A DNA stretch of 64,000 nucleotides from Vibrio penaeicida (GCF_030689305.1 NZ_JAUYVM010000002.1:186001-250000), one strand, 5' to 3'; shown: positions 35,901 to 45,184, counted from the stretch's first letter. Notes: a model not told the origin generated them from the letters alone. Numbers and translations: made by a program.

Positions 35901-36163
35901 ATTTCCCCCTATTCAAAACATCTCGGTCTTTACTCTCTAAGTGTGTTGACTCCGCCGCGAGGTACTCATTCACTCTATGGCATTTCAAAAGAGCTCATCA
36001 GAATTCCAAATGAAATTCCTAAGGCGACATTACAAGAAAGAGCTCAATCTTGGTCAAACACATTCATTAATGGAGCTGTGTGTTCAGTGAGTAAAGACTC
36101 TGGGTACATATAAGCAGAAAATTATGACATATCGACAATTGAAATGTTAAGTAAAAGTTACAT

Positions 36164-37207
36164 TTAATTAACATTTTGTTGCAAAATGAGCTTTAGCGCT
36201 GTGTTCAACCGTCGCATCTCTTCATCACTGCCATTCGCGTCGGGATGATATACGCGGCAGAGCTTTTTGTAACGGTTCTTGATCACATCTTTTTTAGGCA
36301 AACGTTTGGGGTTAAATCCGAACACCGCACATGCGATATGAAACTTCTGATCTTTAGTGGCAGACTTGAGTTCTTCCAGCATTCCGTTTTGTTTTAGAAT
36401 TTGTTTATGTGCTTTCTCTAGCTCTCTTCTGAGTTTCTTGGATTGCTGTGATTGGTCTGAAACCTTGCTTTCTAATGCCGCATTTTTGTTATTTCTTCGA
36501 CTCTTGCCGACAAGTATCATAGCAACGAGCGTTAGCACGAATAGAGCGAAGCCTGCTGAGCCGTATATGATCTCTTTTTCGTATTTGATTAGATACCAAT
36601 CCAAGTCTTTTTTAATGGGAGGAGGCGGTGCGTTTTGTGCATTCTGTGATTCGGAGGAGACTCGTTCTTCGTGCGCTTTGTCTAATTGATCAAATTGACC
36701 AAGTTGCGCTGCTTTTCTGTGATTGAATTGATTTTCCAGAACGCGGTTGTACGCGCTTTCTGCTTGATGGCTGTTGTTTTCTAGCGCCACTCGGTACCAC
36801 ACTTCTGCGGTCTCTAAATCACCAATGTTCTTTGAATCACGATATAAGCGCTCATAAATGGCACCCAGCTTTAACTGAGCTCGTGCAAGCCCTTGAACGG
36901 CAGATTTGGTGTACCAATAGACTGCTTTATCTCGGTTTTCTTCAATAGCGAGCCCTGAGTCATACGCATTAGCGAGTTTGAGCTGAGCCAAAGGGTATCC
37001 GTTTTCGGCAGAATTCCTAAGCCAAACAATGGCAGATTGCGGATCTTTGGGAACCCCATTACCTTGAAAGAACGCCTGAGCCAAAGAGTACTGAGCAACT
37101 GGGTCTTGTTTGTTTGCTTTTGATTCCAATTCCTCAATAGAGGCAGCATTAGCTTTCGATAGCACAATGGAAAAGAAGACAGCGGTAATAAATAAAAAAG
37201 GTTTCAT
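36164..37207 (-). CDS. Sel1-repeat membrane protein with C-terminal J domain
   Basis: 347 residues with an unusual layer order: signal peptide (1-21, ending KANA), about three Sel1-like repeats (36-71, 72-107, 108-150; for example AQYSLAQAFFQGNGVPKDPQSAIVWLRNSAENG), a Pro-rich hinge (APPPPIKK), one transmembrane helix (about 213-235), a charged coiled coil (250-285) and a J domain with HPD at 321-323 (YHPDANGSDEEMRRLNTA). The repeats would be periplasmic and the J domain cytosolic, able to recruit DnaK. Function unknown; a membrane co-chaperone with an external adaptor is inferred. It follows the frameshifted OmpA gene after a terminator. Confidence 0.8.
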   Translation of the reverse strand: MKPFLFITAVFFSIVLSKANAASIEELESKANKQDPVAQYSLAQAFFQGNGVPKDPQSAIVWLRNSAENGYPLAQLKLANAYDSGLAIEENRDKAVYWYTKSAVQGLARAQLKLGAIYERLYRDSKNIGDLETAEVWYRVALENNSHQAESAYNRVLENQFNHRKAAQLGQFDQLDKAHEERVSSESQNAQNAPPPPIKKDLDWYLIKYEKEIIYGSAGFALFVLTLVAMILVGKSRRNNKNAALESKVSDQSQQSKKLRRELEKAHKQILKQNGMLEELKSATKDQKFHIACAVFGFNPKRLPKKDVIKNRYKKLCRVYHPDANGSDEEMRRLNTALKLILQQNVN

Positions 37208-37232
37208 ATAGCCAATTCGATAGAGATAAAAA

Positions 37233-37249
37233 CAGCCCCAGAGGGGCTG
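37233..37249 (-). terminator. Intrinsic terminator after the OmpA-like gene
   Basis: Stem CAGCCCC / GGGGCTG with an AGA loop, followed on the minus strand by TTTTTATC. Confidence 0.7.
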
Positions 37250-37253
37250 ATTT

Positions 37254-37277
37254 TATACCCAAGTCACCTCAAGATGC
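37254..37277. repeat. Solo end of the MITE-like element
   Basis: 24 bp matching the left terminal repeat at 7181-7204 at 23 of 24 positions, in the same orientation. A partial second hit (ATGCTGGATT at 37333-37342) may be leftover internal sequence. No second end is seen nearby. Confidence 0.75.
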
Positions 37278-37340
37278 TAGGACATAACAATAAACGTAAT
37301 ACACCATTAAGTTTAGTTGAGCTTCTACCAATATGCTGGA

Positions 37341-38005
37341 TTACATAGGCAGTATTTGAATCTCGACACGTCTATTGCAAGCGCGTCCTTGAATTGTCGC
37401 ATTGTCGCAAATTGGATGACGCTCGCCATACCCTTTTACGTTGATTCTTCCCGATTTGATAGATTGCCCAATAAGATAGGATTCGACTTGTATGGCACGA
37501 TGTTCGGATAATACTTGATTGGTCGTGTCACTGCCGGAGCTGTCAGTATGACCATTAACGACAAGTTTAGTCTAGGGTAGCGTGCGATTACAGCGGCAAC
37601 CCCGTTTAATGTTTGGTGAATTGGACTGTCTAGTGCAAAAGATCCAGATTGGAAACCGATCCCGTTTTCCATGATAAGTAATAGTTGGTTTTCGTCGAGT
37701 CGTTGGACTTGTACGCCGGAATTGACCAATGTGTTGCGGAACTCAGCTTCTTGTTTATCGAAATAATAGCCGACCCCACCGCCAACAGCAGCACCGCCCA
37801 GCGCGCCATACAACGCTCGTCTTTGTCTGTCTTTGCTGTCGTCACCCGTGACGGCACCAGCAGCTGCGCCAGCTAATGCACCGAGGATGACACCTTTCGT
37901 TACGGAATTAGTTTCAGTTTGACCTGTTGTCGCATTGTGACGCTGAGTTGCTTGGCAACCAGTTAAAGCGAAAGTGCCGATAAGAAGATAGGATAGAAAT
38001 TTCAT
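37341..38005 (-). pseudogene. OmpA-family lipoprotein (YiaD-like) broken by a frameshift
   Basis: Begins MKFLSYLLIGTFALTGCQATQ, a lipoprotein signal with lipobox LTGC, then a glycine-zipper region (GALAGAAAGAVTG, GALGGAAVGGGVG) typical of YiaD-like outer-membrane proteins. After codon 146 the frame runs into an unrelated tail ending at 37436. One base to the other frame, the sequence continues as LVVNGHTDSSGSDTTNQ, LSEHRA, GYGERHPICDN and ends RRVEIQILPM with a stop at 37341, which is the standard OmpA peptidoglycan-binding domain. A single missing base in the A-run at 37566-37568 (TTT on the given strand) explains the break. It may be a real mutation or an assembly error. Confidence 0.85.
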
Positions 38006-38090
38006 AGATGCCTCTCTTGATTATATCGAGCATCATACCCTATATTTTTAATAATACAACATGGTGTTCTGTTTGTGTTTATATACAAAA

Positions 38091-38110
38091 AAACGCCCGA
38101 CTGGGCGTTT
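38091..38110 (-). terminator. Intrinsic terminator of the DUF2786 gene
   Basis: Stem AAACGCCC / GGGCGTTT with a GACT loop and a T-run on the minus strand. Confidence 0.75.
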
Positions 38111-38136
38111 ATGGAATTGGATATTTGTCGAATAAG

Positions 38137-38820
38137 TTACTTGAGGAGTTTGGGTGCCTGTCCACCTTCGACAGGGCGGTTAACAGATACGCGGCGACCT
38201 TTTTTCAAACCAACTTCATAATCCGCAGTAATGTTCTTCATCGCTTCTTTTAATTGTTGTTTGAAGGTTTCGCGATCAATATTTTGGAACTCTTTGTCGA
38301 TGTAGTTATTGATTTTGTTGTTAGAGTCATCATCTGGTGCAATCTCGGGCAGCTTCTCTAAAGCGCCTTCAATCCAACCAGAAAGAAAAGAAGAAACACG
38401 TCGTTGAACTTCAGCACTGCTTGTACCAGAGCCAGCAAAGCCATTTCTAAATTGACCGGTTTGTTCATTCATTTCGCGATAAATGATATCGAAGGCAAAC
38501 GCAGCAAAAATGGCCCTGTCGGCTTCACCTATAAACTCTAACTTCTTGAGACCTTTGTGGTTAAGCAAAACAGCTTCAACACCAAACTTAGTGTTTATCC
38601 CCCTAATGATCCTAAGCAGAGTAGAAGAAACACTAGCGGGTAGCAGGTGGCTGGACTGTGTTTTTCCCATCTTGATAAATTCGATATCGTCTTTATCAAG
38701 CCCGTATTTGAGCATTAAACTGTGCGCCATCTTAATGGCGTTAGCGGCTTCGTTTACGTTAGCAGAGTTACCTAGCTCCAAACATTTGGCAATTTTCTTT
38801 AGGGCTTTTTTTTTGTCCAT
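38137..38820 (-). CDS. DUF2786 domain protein
   Basis: 227 residues. The N-terminal 45 residues (KKALKKIAKCLELGNSANVNEAANAIKMAHSLMLKYGL) are the DUF2786 helix-turn segment; the middle (LEFIGEADRAIFAAFAFDIIYREMNEQ) is the associated all-helical domain; the tail is basic. Cytosolic; function unknown, often found in phage or plasmid genes as well as chromosomes. ATG 38820 is chosen; a GTG two codons earlier is possible. Nine consecutive A bases follow the second codon (KKK), a site where slippage could occur. Single gene with its own terminator. Confidence 0.82.
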   Translation of the reverse strand: MDKKKALKKIAKCLELGNSANVNEAANAIKMAHSLMLKYGLDKDDIEFIKMGKTQSSHLLPASVSSTLLRIIRGINTKFGVEAVLLNHKGLKKLEFIGEADRAIFAAFAFDIIYREMNEQTGQFRNGFAGSGTSSAEVQRRVSSFLSGWIEGALEKLPEIAPDDDSNNKINNYIDKEFQNIDRETFKQQLKEAMKNITADYEVGLKKGRRVSVNRPVEGGQAPKLLK

Positions 38821-38903
38821 GTCCACAGCAAGTCAATTTGAAAAGTCGACCATTTTACCGTGTTAGAAAGGAGAGGGGAAGAGGTATGCGCTATAGATGG
38901 TAA

Positions 38904-38933
38904 AAACGCCACAGTAGGTTTACCGTGGCGTTT
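38904..38933 (-). terminator. Intrinsic terminator of the DUF3334 gene
   Basis: Stem AAACGCCAC / GTGGCGTTT with a 12-nt loop, then TTTTTACCA on the minus strand. Confidence 0.75.
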
Positions 38934-39005
38934 GAAAGTTTAAATGTCCAAGCAACTTAACACATTGAAATTAGCCTGTTGCGCTAACTTGAGTTCAAGT
39001 GTTAT

Positions 39006-39686
39006 TTAGATGCCCAGCTCATCAAGCAAATCACTTGCAATATCATCTGAAGGTGGAATATCTTCTACTTTTGTTGTTGATTTTGCTTGCTCTTGCTCAA
39101 GAATGTCATCAACGCTGGCTTCATCCTCTGCTTCAAACTCTTCAAGCTGGATAAATTCCGTTTTGTCCATTGCGAGCTCTAAATAGAAAATGTTGTTTTT
39201 CTCTGTAGAGAAAGACACACGTCGCGCTTGCGGTCTATCTAAGTTCGTATCAACTGAAAGCATGACCTGCTTGTTAATGGCCAGCATTTTAGGTTGGTTT
39301 TGCGTAATGTTGGTTTGCAGCTCTTTTCGGATTTTATTCGTAAAGTCACCAACAAGTTGGTTCATCAGTTCACCCAGAACGTCACCGACTTCATCAGAAG
39401 TGTGCAAGATGGCGAGCTCTTCTTCTGGCATACCCATGTTACGCATGTAGTTTTGATAGAGCTCTAGCGCAGACTGAGCCGTAAAGTTGATGACGACCAA
39501 CCCTGAAAACCCACCATCAAACAGTACAAAACATCCAAAATCAGGTTTTAGACTTGTTTTATTGATCTTTTGTACCATAGCAGAGTATGAGATTTTAGAA
39601 TTCGTAGCAGATTGAAGCACACCAGAAACCGATTGACACAGCTTTAAAAGGATATCTTCTGTTGTAACTATTTTATTTTTTTTCAT
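39006..39686 (-). CDS. DUF3334 family, CheX-like protein
   Basis: 226 residues. Residues about 5-190 look like the CheC/CheX phosphatase fold: DILLKLCQSVSGVL, GFSGLVVINF, and EVGDVLGELMNQLVGDFTNKIRKEL, which contains the E-x-x-N catalytic pattern (ELMN). The acidic tail (EAEDEASVDDILEQEQ... DDIASDLLDELGI) is typical of the Vibrio DUF3334 family as I remember it. CheX-like proteins dephosphorylate CheY-type regulators, so a chemotaxis or signalling role is plausible; no che gene is nearby. The start is placed at MKKNKIVTTEDILL. A PurR-like site lies upstream in the divergent region. Confidence 0.75.
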   Translation of the reverse strand: MKKNKIVTTEDILLKLCQSVSGVLQSATNSKISYSAMVQKINKTSLKPDFGCFVLFDGGFSGLVVINFTAQSALELYQNYMRNMGMPEEELAILHTSDEVGDVLGELMNQLVGDFTNKIRKELQTNITQNQPKMLAINKQVMLSVDTNLDRPQARRVSFSTEKNNIFYLELAMDKTEFIQLEEFEAEDEASVDDILEQEQAKSTTKVEDIPPSDDIASDLLDELGI

Positions 39687-39759
39687 ATAGAATTCGCTTA
39701 ACAACGATAGGAGAAAATGTTTGCTTGTATTGAAGTGTGGACGAAAAATTCAAAAAAGT

Positions 39760-39775
39760 AAGCAAACGTTTTAAT
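39760..39775. promoter_or_regulatory. PurR-like site in the DUF3334/ydiJ divergent region
   Basis: AAGCAAACGTTTTAAT matches 13 of 16 positions of the E. coli consensus ACGCAAACGTTTTCGT. It is 74 bp upstream of the DUF3334 start and 132 bp upstream of ydiJ. Only the left half is perfect, so it may be fortuitous. Confidence 0.4.
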
Positions 39776-39906
39776 TTCATGCGTACTTTCTGTTTTTATC
39801 AAGCTCTGAAATGTTGTAAAGTGACGAAAATCAAAAAATAAATCGCAATGTCTAAACCATTTTTATCCCGGCTGAACGGATCAGCCACAAGGGAGCAGGA
39901 AGCATA

Positions 39907-42900
39907 ATGTTACCAAGACTACAACACCAATCGGATGTTGATCCTTTAGTTAAACAATACCTCGAAGAACTTCAAAGTGCTGGTTTTACAGGCGATATTG
40001 AGTCTATGTACTCTAGTCGTTTAGCTGTTGCTACCGATAACAGCGTATACCAGCAGTTGCCTCAAGCCGTTGTTCACCCCAAAACGACAGAAGATGTACA
40101 GCTGATTGGACGAATTGGACATCAGCCGGAATATCAAAAAGTGACGTTTTCGCCGAGAGGTGCCGGAACAGGGACAAACGGGCAATCTTTAACAAAAGGT
40201 ATTGTTGTCGACCTTTCTCGTCATATGAACAAAGTGTTGGAAATTAACGAGAAAGAGGGTTGGGTTCGAGTACAAACTGGGATCGTAAAAGATAAGCTGA
40301 ACGATGTCGTTCGTCCGTACGGCTTTTTCTTTTCCCCTGAACTCTCTACCAGTAACCGTGCGACGCTAGGTGGTATGATCAACACCGATGCCTCTGGGCA
40401 AGGTTCGCTCGTGTACGGTAAAACCTCGGATCACGTATTGTCACTTCAGGCTGTTTTTACTGATGGCTCACTCATTGAAAGTGATCTCAGTGATGTAGAG
40501 CCTGAAGAAGGGACCTTTGCTCATCAAGCGTTATCCGTTACTGAGCAAGTCTGCCGCCAAAAGCGCGCCGAAATTGTAGACAAGTTCCCTCCACTCAACC
40601 GCTTCTTAACGGGTTATGATTTAAAAAACGCCTTAAATGAGGAAGAGGATTCATTTGATTTCACTCGTGTATTGTGTGGAGCGGAAGGGTCTCTGGCCTT
40701 TATTACTGAAGCCAAACTTAATCTCACTTTGATTCCGAAAGCCAGAACACTTGTAAACGTGAAATACAACACGTTTGATTCTGCGCTTAGAAACGCCCCT
40801 TTTATGGTTGAAGCAAGTGCTCTGTCTGTTGAAACCATCGATTCTCGTGTATTGAATTTAGCGAAGCAGGATATTGTTTGGCATACCGTGAGTGAATTGC
40901 TCACGGACGTTCCTGGCAAAGAGATGCTAGGTATCAACATCGTTGAATTTGCTGGTCAAGATAGCGAACTGGTTGAGCATCAAGTCTCAAGCCTGACGAG
41001 CAAGCTTGACCAAATGTTGGAGAGTGAAGAAGGCGGCATTATTGGGTATCAGGTATGTAACGATCTCGCGAGCATTGGCCGTATTTATGGCATGCGTAAA
41101 AAAGCGGTTGGTTTACTTGGTGCAGCAAAAGGGAAAGCAAAACCCGTCGCATTTGCAGAAGATACCTGTGTGCCACCTGAAAACTTAGCGGACTTCATTC
41201 AGGAATTTCGTGAGCTGTTAGATGCTAAAAATTTAAACTACGGAATGTTTGGTCATGTTGACGCTGGCGTACTTCATGTTCGTCCTGCCTTAGATTTATG
41301 CGACCCAGAACAAGAAGCGTTGATGCATCAGATTTCTGATGATGTGGTTAAGCTTGTCGCCAAATATGGCGGACTGATGTGGGGTGAGCATGGTAAAGGG
41401 TATCGTTCTGAGTACGGTCCAGAGTTTTTTGGAGAGTCACTATTTTTAGAACTTCGCCGAGTAAAAGCCGCGTTTGATCCACTCAATAAAATGAACCCGG
41501 GCAAGATATGTACGCCGCTAGGTAGTGATGCCGAATTGGTTAAAGTGACCGACGCCAAACGTGGAATGTATGACAGGAAAATCCCCGTAGAGGTGCGTGA
41601 TAGCTTTAAGCAGGCAATGGAGTGTAATGGTAACGGATTGTGTTTTAATTACGATACCAGCTCCCCAATGTGCCCATCGATGAAGGTAACAGCAGACCGT
41701 CGCCATTCGCCTAAAGGTCGGGCTGGGATGGTACGCGAATGGCTTAGGCAGCTGACTGAGCACGGGATTGATATTCTGGATTTAGAACAGCAAACATTGA
41801 AAGGCAGTGCCACGATTAAGACGCTTCTGAATCGAGTCAGAAATACGATTAACAAGCGTCATGAGTATGATTTTTCTCATGAAGTATACGAAGCGATGAA
41901 TGGGTGTTTAGCCTGTAAGGCTTGCGCAAGTCAATGTCCAATAAAAGTGGATGTGCCGAGCTTTCGCTCTCGCTTTCTCAATATTTACTACTCTCGATAC
42001 CAGCGTCCGGCTAAAGATTATTTGGTCGCCAACATTGAAACCATGTTGCCATTGATGGCAAAAATCCCCAAAACTGTGAATTTAGCGTTGAATCAAAAGT
42101 GGGTACAGTCCTTAACGGTTAAAACCGTAGGGTACGTTGATGCACCGCTAATGAGTGTGCCAACGCTCGTTCAGCGCTTAAAGCCTTATGAAAGCACGAA
42201 GTTTGATTTGAAATTGCTGAATGGGTTATCAGAGAGTGACAAGAAAGACTATGTACTCATTGTTCAGGACCCATTTACCAGTTTTTATGATGCGGAAGTG
42301 GTTGAAGACTTTGTTCTACTGGCTAGAAAGCTAGGGAAAAAGCCTGTGTTATTGCCATTCAAACCCAACGGCAAGGCCCAGCATATAAAAGGTTTTCTTT
42401 CTCAGTTTGCCTCGTCGGCTAAGAACACGGCAGATTTTCTTTCACTTGTCGCAGATACGGGCATTCCAATGGTGGGAGTAGACCCTGCGTTAGTGCTTTG
42501 TTACCGCGATGAGTACCAAGAAGTATTGGGTGCAAAGAGAGGGGAGTTTGATGTACTTACCGTTCACGAATGGCTATTGCCTCGATTGAACGAGCTGAAT
42601 TTGTCTAAAGACAGTGAAGATAAACCTTGGTATTTGTTTGCACACTGTACCGAGAAAACAAAAATGCCGAACGCAGAAAAAGAGTGGGGTGCCATCTTCT
42701 CCCATTTTGGCGCTCGATTAAATACGGTTCCTGTTGGGTGTTGTGGTATGGCCGGTACTTTTGGGCATGAAGTCGATAAACTTACGATGTCTAAAGATAT
42801 CTATGGTCTGAGCTGGGAACCTAAATTGGACTCTATTGACAAGAGCCGCTGCCTTGTAACGGGTTACTCTTGTCGAAGCCAAGTGAAGCGATTTGCTAGC

Positions 42901-42945
42901 GAGAAATTACAGCATCCACTGCAGGCTCTACTTACCTTGGTCTAA
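39907..42945 (+). CDS. ydiJ: D-2-hydroxyglutarate dehydrogenase YdiJ
   Basis: 1012 residues (E. coli YdiJ 1018). N-terminal FAD-linked oxidase (PRGAGTGTNGQSLTKGIVVDLSRHMN near 77-105), C-terminal FAD-oxidase domain (HVDAGVLHVRP; MWGEHGKGYRSEYGPEFFG), an iron-sulphur domain with two Cys clusters (one at CNGNGLCFNYDTSSPMCPS, the second Cys667/670/673/677 in CLACKACASQCP), then the CCG domain (VGCCGMAGTFGHE). It oxidises D-2-hydroxyglutarate, removing a by-product of serine synthesis. Single gene with a bidirectional terminator after it. Full length, no defects seen. Confidence 0.93.
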   Translation: MLPRLQHQSDVDPLVKQYLEELQSAGFTGDIESMYSSRLAVATDNSVYQQLPQAVVHPKTTEDVQLIGRIGHQPEYQKVTFSPRGAGTGTNGQSLTKGIVVDLSRHMNKVLEINEKEGWVRVQTGIVKDKLNDVVRPYGFFFSPELSTSNRATLGGMINTDASGQGSLVYGKTSDHVLSLQAVFTDGSLIESDLSDVEPEEGTFAHQALSVTEQVCRQKRAEIVDKFPPLNRFLTGYDLKNALNEEEDSFDFTRVLCGAEGSLAFITEAKLNLTLIPKARTLVNVKYNTFDSALRNAPFMVEASALSVETIDSRVLNLAKQDIVWHTVSELLTDVPGKEMLGINIVEFAGQDSELVEHQVSSLTSKLDQMLESEEGGIIGYQVCNDLASIGRIYGMRKKAVGLLGAAKGKAKPVAFAEDTCVPPENLADFIQEFRELLDAKNLNYGMFGHVDAGVLHVRPALDLCDPEQEALMHQISDDVVKLVAKYGGLMWGEHGKGYRSEYGPEFFGESLFLELRRVKAAFDPLNKMNPGKICTPLGSDAELVKVTDAKRGMYDRKIPVEVRDSFKQAMECNGNGLCFNYDTSSPMCPSMKVTADRRHSPKGRAGMVREWLRQLTEHGIDILDLEQQTLKGSATIKTLLNRVRNTINKRHEYDFSHEVYEAMNGCLACKACASQCPIKVDVPSFRSRFLNIYYSRYQRPAKDYLVANIETMLPLMAKIPKTVNLALNQKWVQSLTVKTVGYVDAPLMSVPTLVQRLKPYESTKFDLKLLNGLSESDKKDYVLIVQDPFTSFYDAEVVEDFVLLARKLGKKPVLLPFKPNGKAQHIKGFLSQFASSAKNTADFLSLVADTGIPMVGVDPALVLCYRDEYQEVLGAKRGEFDVLTVHEWLLPRLNELNLSKDSEDKPWYLFAHCTEKTKMPNAEKEWGAIFSHFGARLNTVPVGCCGMAGTFGHEVDKLTMSKDIYGLSWEPKLDSIDKSRCLVTGYSCRSQVKRFASEKLQHPLQALLTLV

Positions 42946-42972
42946 AGCCCAAACTTATTTGTTAAATAATAG

Positions 42973-43000
42973 AAAAAGCGAAGCTTAGGCTTCGCTTTTT
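42973..43000. terminator. Strong bidirectional terminator after ydiJ
   Basis: 12-bp stem AAAAAGCGAAGC / GCTTCGCTTTTT with a 4-nt loop; serves ydiJ and the convergent small gene. Confidence 0.85.
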
Positions 43001-43005
43001 CATTT

Positions 43006-43224
43006 TTAGGCTGCTTCCGCTTTTGCACGCTCAAACCAAGTTACAACCTGCTGCTTATACTGCTCTCCATAAAGCCTTACAAATTGCCTTGTGTGCTCGT
43101 CTTTCTCGGATTGCAAAGCTTGAATTCGCTTTTCAATATAGCTCGGTGTTAATGAAATACCACATTCAACGGTAATACAATGACGCCATTCGGCAAAGTT
43201 GCTTGGTATAACAGACGTAGTCAT
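43006..43224 (-). CDS. Small conserved hypothetical protein (72 aa)
   Basis: 72 residues: MTTSVIPSNFAEWRHCITVECGISLT, then a helical, charged second half (YIEKRIQALQSEKDEHTRQFVRLYGEQYKQQVVTWFERAKAEAA). No signal peptide or known motif. The composition and the SD-like TTGGAA before the ATG support a real gene. It looks like a small cytosolic adapter-type protein of Vibrionaceae; no function known to me. Confidence 0.65.
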   Translation of the reverse strand: MTTSVIPSNFAEWRHCITVECGISLTPSYIEKRIQALQSEKDEHTRQFVRLYGEQYKQQVVTWFERAKAEAA

Positions 43225-43443
43225 AAATTTAGTTCCAATTGTGTTTTGTTATAACGTATCATTTTGATGGGGTGATGAACATCGCTCCTTATCACTTTGC
43301 TAAGAAAGTGTGCAAAACGATGCATTGCCGTTTTGCTATCAATCTCAACAATCTAAAAAATTTATCACTTCAATATTTGTGGTTTTACTGCATAGAGTTC
43401 ACTATTTGTTTTCATTTGGCTCATCTGAATAAAGGTCATTGCG

Positions 43444-43974
43444 GTGCAAGATAATCTGTTCACGTTTCCGGTACTCAGCTATTTAGATTGCGAAGATTTG
43501 CTGCGTTTTGAACGTGCTAATCGGCAATGGTTTGAAACGTTTATTGATGAAAGACCGGAAGGTTTTTATTGCATGAAAGGCGTAAACCTGCACATTCGAG
43601 AATGCTTGAAGGATTATCAAAGCATGACGATGCTGCCGACTTTGATAAAGAATGGTCGGGGTGAGATCCTCGGACGTGCGAATCTGCATGGTATTGATAT
43701 GAAGAAAGGTGAAGCGTGGGTAGGGTATCGAATTGCCGAACGCTCAAGTGGGCAAGGTCTAGCGACATTGGCGACTCAGCAATTGATTCATTATGCAAAA
43801 ACCTACCGAGGTTTGAAAACGCTTAGGGCGTACGCCGCAACACAAAATGTCGCTTCCCAAAGAGTGCTCCTTAATAACCAGTTCCAACATACAGGCACAG
43901 TTAACGATTTCACGTGCATCAACGGGTGTATGATTGACTGTTATGAATATCGATTAAACCTCCACGTACTGTAG
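43444..43974 (+). CDS. GNAT N-acetyltransferase (RimJ/RimL type)
   Basis: 176 residues with the GNAT fold: LGRANLHGIDMKKGEAWVGYRIAERSSGQGLATLATQQLIHYA includes the acetyl-CoA loop (SSGQGLAT), and LRAYAATQNVASQRVLLNNQFQHTG is the RimJ/L Asn-Ser/Asn-Ala signature. It probably acetylates a protein N-terminus or a small amine. The GTG start at 43444 is supported by AAAGG 8 nt upstream. Converges on the second diguanylate cyclase gene. Confidence 0.82.
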   Translation: MQDNLFTFPVLSYLDCEDLLRFERANRQWFETFIDERPEGFYCMKGVNLHIRECLKDYQSMTMLPTLIKNGRGEILGRANLHGIDMKKGEAWVGYRIAERSSGQGLATLATQQLIHYAKTYRGLKTLRAYAATQNVASQRVLLNNQFQHTGTVNDFTCINGCMIDCYEYRLNLHVL

Positions 43975-43980
43975 TTCGTT

Positions 43981-45006
43981 TTATCCGGCACATTTTTCCT
44001 TGTGGTGTACTATTCTGTTTCGACCGTTGTGTTTCGCGCTGTACAGTGAGAGATCCGCGCTTTTCATCCATTGGCTGATGTTGATGTCTGCGTTAGAAGA
44101 AGTTATCCCCGCACTAATCGATGCGGAAAGATTATTGTGTATACGTAACTCGGACACTTTCTGCCTCAACTTTTCCAATCGGATGTAACTGTCTTTCAAG
44201 CCAGACTTTCTATACAAAATCAAAAACTCATCGCCCCCTAAGCGAAAAATGAAATCATTGGGGCGAGCCGTTTCTTTGAAAATCCTCACGACTGACTGAA
44301 TCATCAAGTCGCCCACATCATGACCAAATCTATCATTCACTTGTTTGAAGTTGTCTATATCGATAAGTGCGATCGTGGAAGAAAGCCCTGTCTTCTGATG
44401 AAGTTCAAGTGCTGTTCCTAAAAAGGCATCGAGTTGAGCGCGATTGTATGCGCCAGTCATTGAGTCAGTAATAGACAGCTCTTTGAATCTGTCTTGCAAG
44501 TTAAGAAACGAAGTGGTGACAAAAAGAGAGGAGAATGCGGTGATGGAGAGTGCCCCAACAAGGCGAAGTAGGGCGTAGTGGTCAATGTAGAAATAACCTG
44601 TAATGGCAATGCCGATGATCATAATAATGTTAAAGATCAGCGATATTTTGGTGGGCATAACAAAAACAACGCATACCGCAATAGGAAACGCCCAATAGGA
44701 CCCATTGATCCCCAGTATTGGAATGGCAAAAATCCCGCACGCCACGAGCAACGTCACAGGAAGCAGATAACTGATCATGGGACGTTGCCTGGTGTAAAAC
44801 CAATACACTTCTAATAACAGTGAAAGTTCAAAGGTGATCAGCAGTGCAGCATAGACATATTCCCCCAGCACAACATTCTTAATCGAAAACGGCAAAAAGG
44901 TGAGCAATGAAACAATGGTAATAAAACGCAGCACCTTATGATGCTCGTTTAGTTCCAGTAGCCCGTAATTAGACGCCATCCATTCGGGCGTTCTTTTTCT
45001 TAGCAT
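43981..45006 (-). CDS. Diguanylate cyclase with N-terminal membrane domain
   Basis: 341 residues. Residues 25-170 form about six transmembrane helices without recognisable sensory domain; the GGDEF domain follows (DSMTGAYNRAQLDAFL...). Active motif GGDEF at 257-261, inhibitory RPND at 248-251, five residues before it. It should synthesise cyclic di-GMP at the inner membrane in response to an unknown membrane signal. Ends only 6 bp from the converging GNAT gene. Confidence 0.9.
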   Translation of the reverse strand: MLRKRTPEWMASNYGLLELNEHHKVLRFITIVSLLTFLPFSIKNVVLGEYVYAALLITFELSLLLEVYWFYTRQRPMISYLLPVTLLVACGIFAIPILGINGSYWAFPIAVCVVFVMPTKISLIFNIIMIIGIAITGYFYIDHYALLRLVGALSITAFSSLFVTTSFLNLQDRFKELSITDSMTGAYNRAQLDAFLGTALELHQKTGLSSTIALIDIDNFKQVNDRFGHDVGDLMIQSVVRIFKETARPNDFIFRLGGDEFLILYRKSGLKDSYIRLEKLRQKVSELRIHNNLSASISAGITSSNADINISQWMKSADLSLYSAKHNGRNRIVHHKEKCAG

Positions 45007-45184
45007 ACATAAACCTCATATCGAGGCAGCACTCAAAACACCGAATTGCATGTTTGAGGTACCGGAAAGCAATGTTATTTTACAAAAGTATAACAAACTC
45101 TACCCAAATAGAGTCAAAGGATTGCATAGAAACTGAGTGGATTGTGAATTAGGCGACAAACTTGAAAAAGGAAGCAGAAATAAA

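Noticed and set aside
35652..36013. Two plus-strand frames (66 and 75 codons) in this region.
   Set aside because: They run antisense to, or beyond, the zinc-ribbon gene and have no ribosome site; the 58-codon gene on the minus strand explains the region better.
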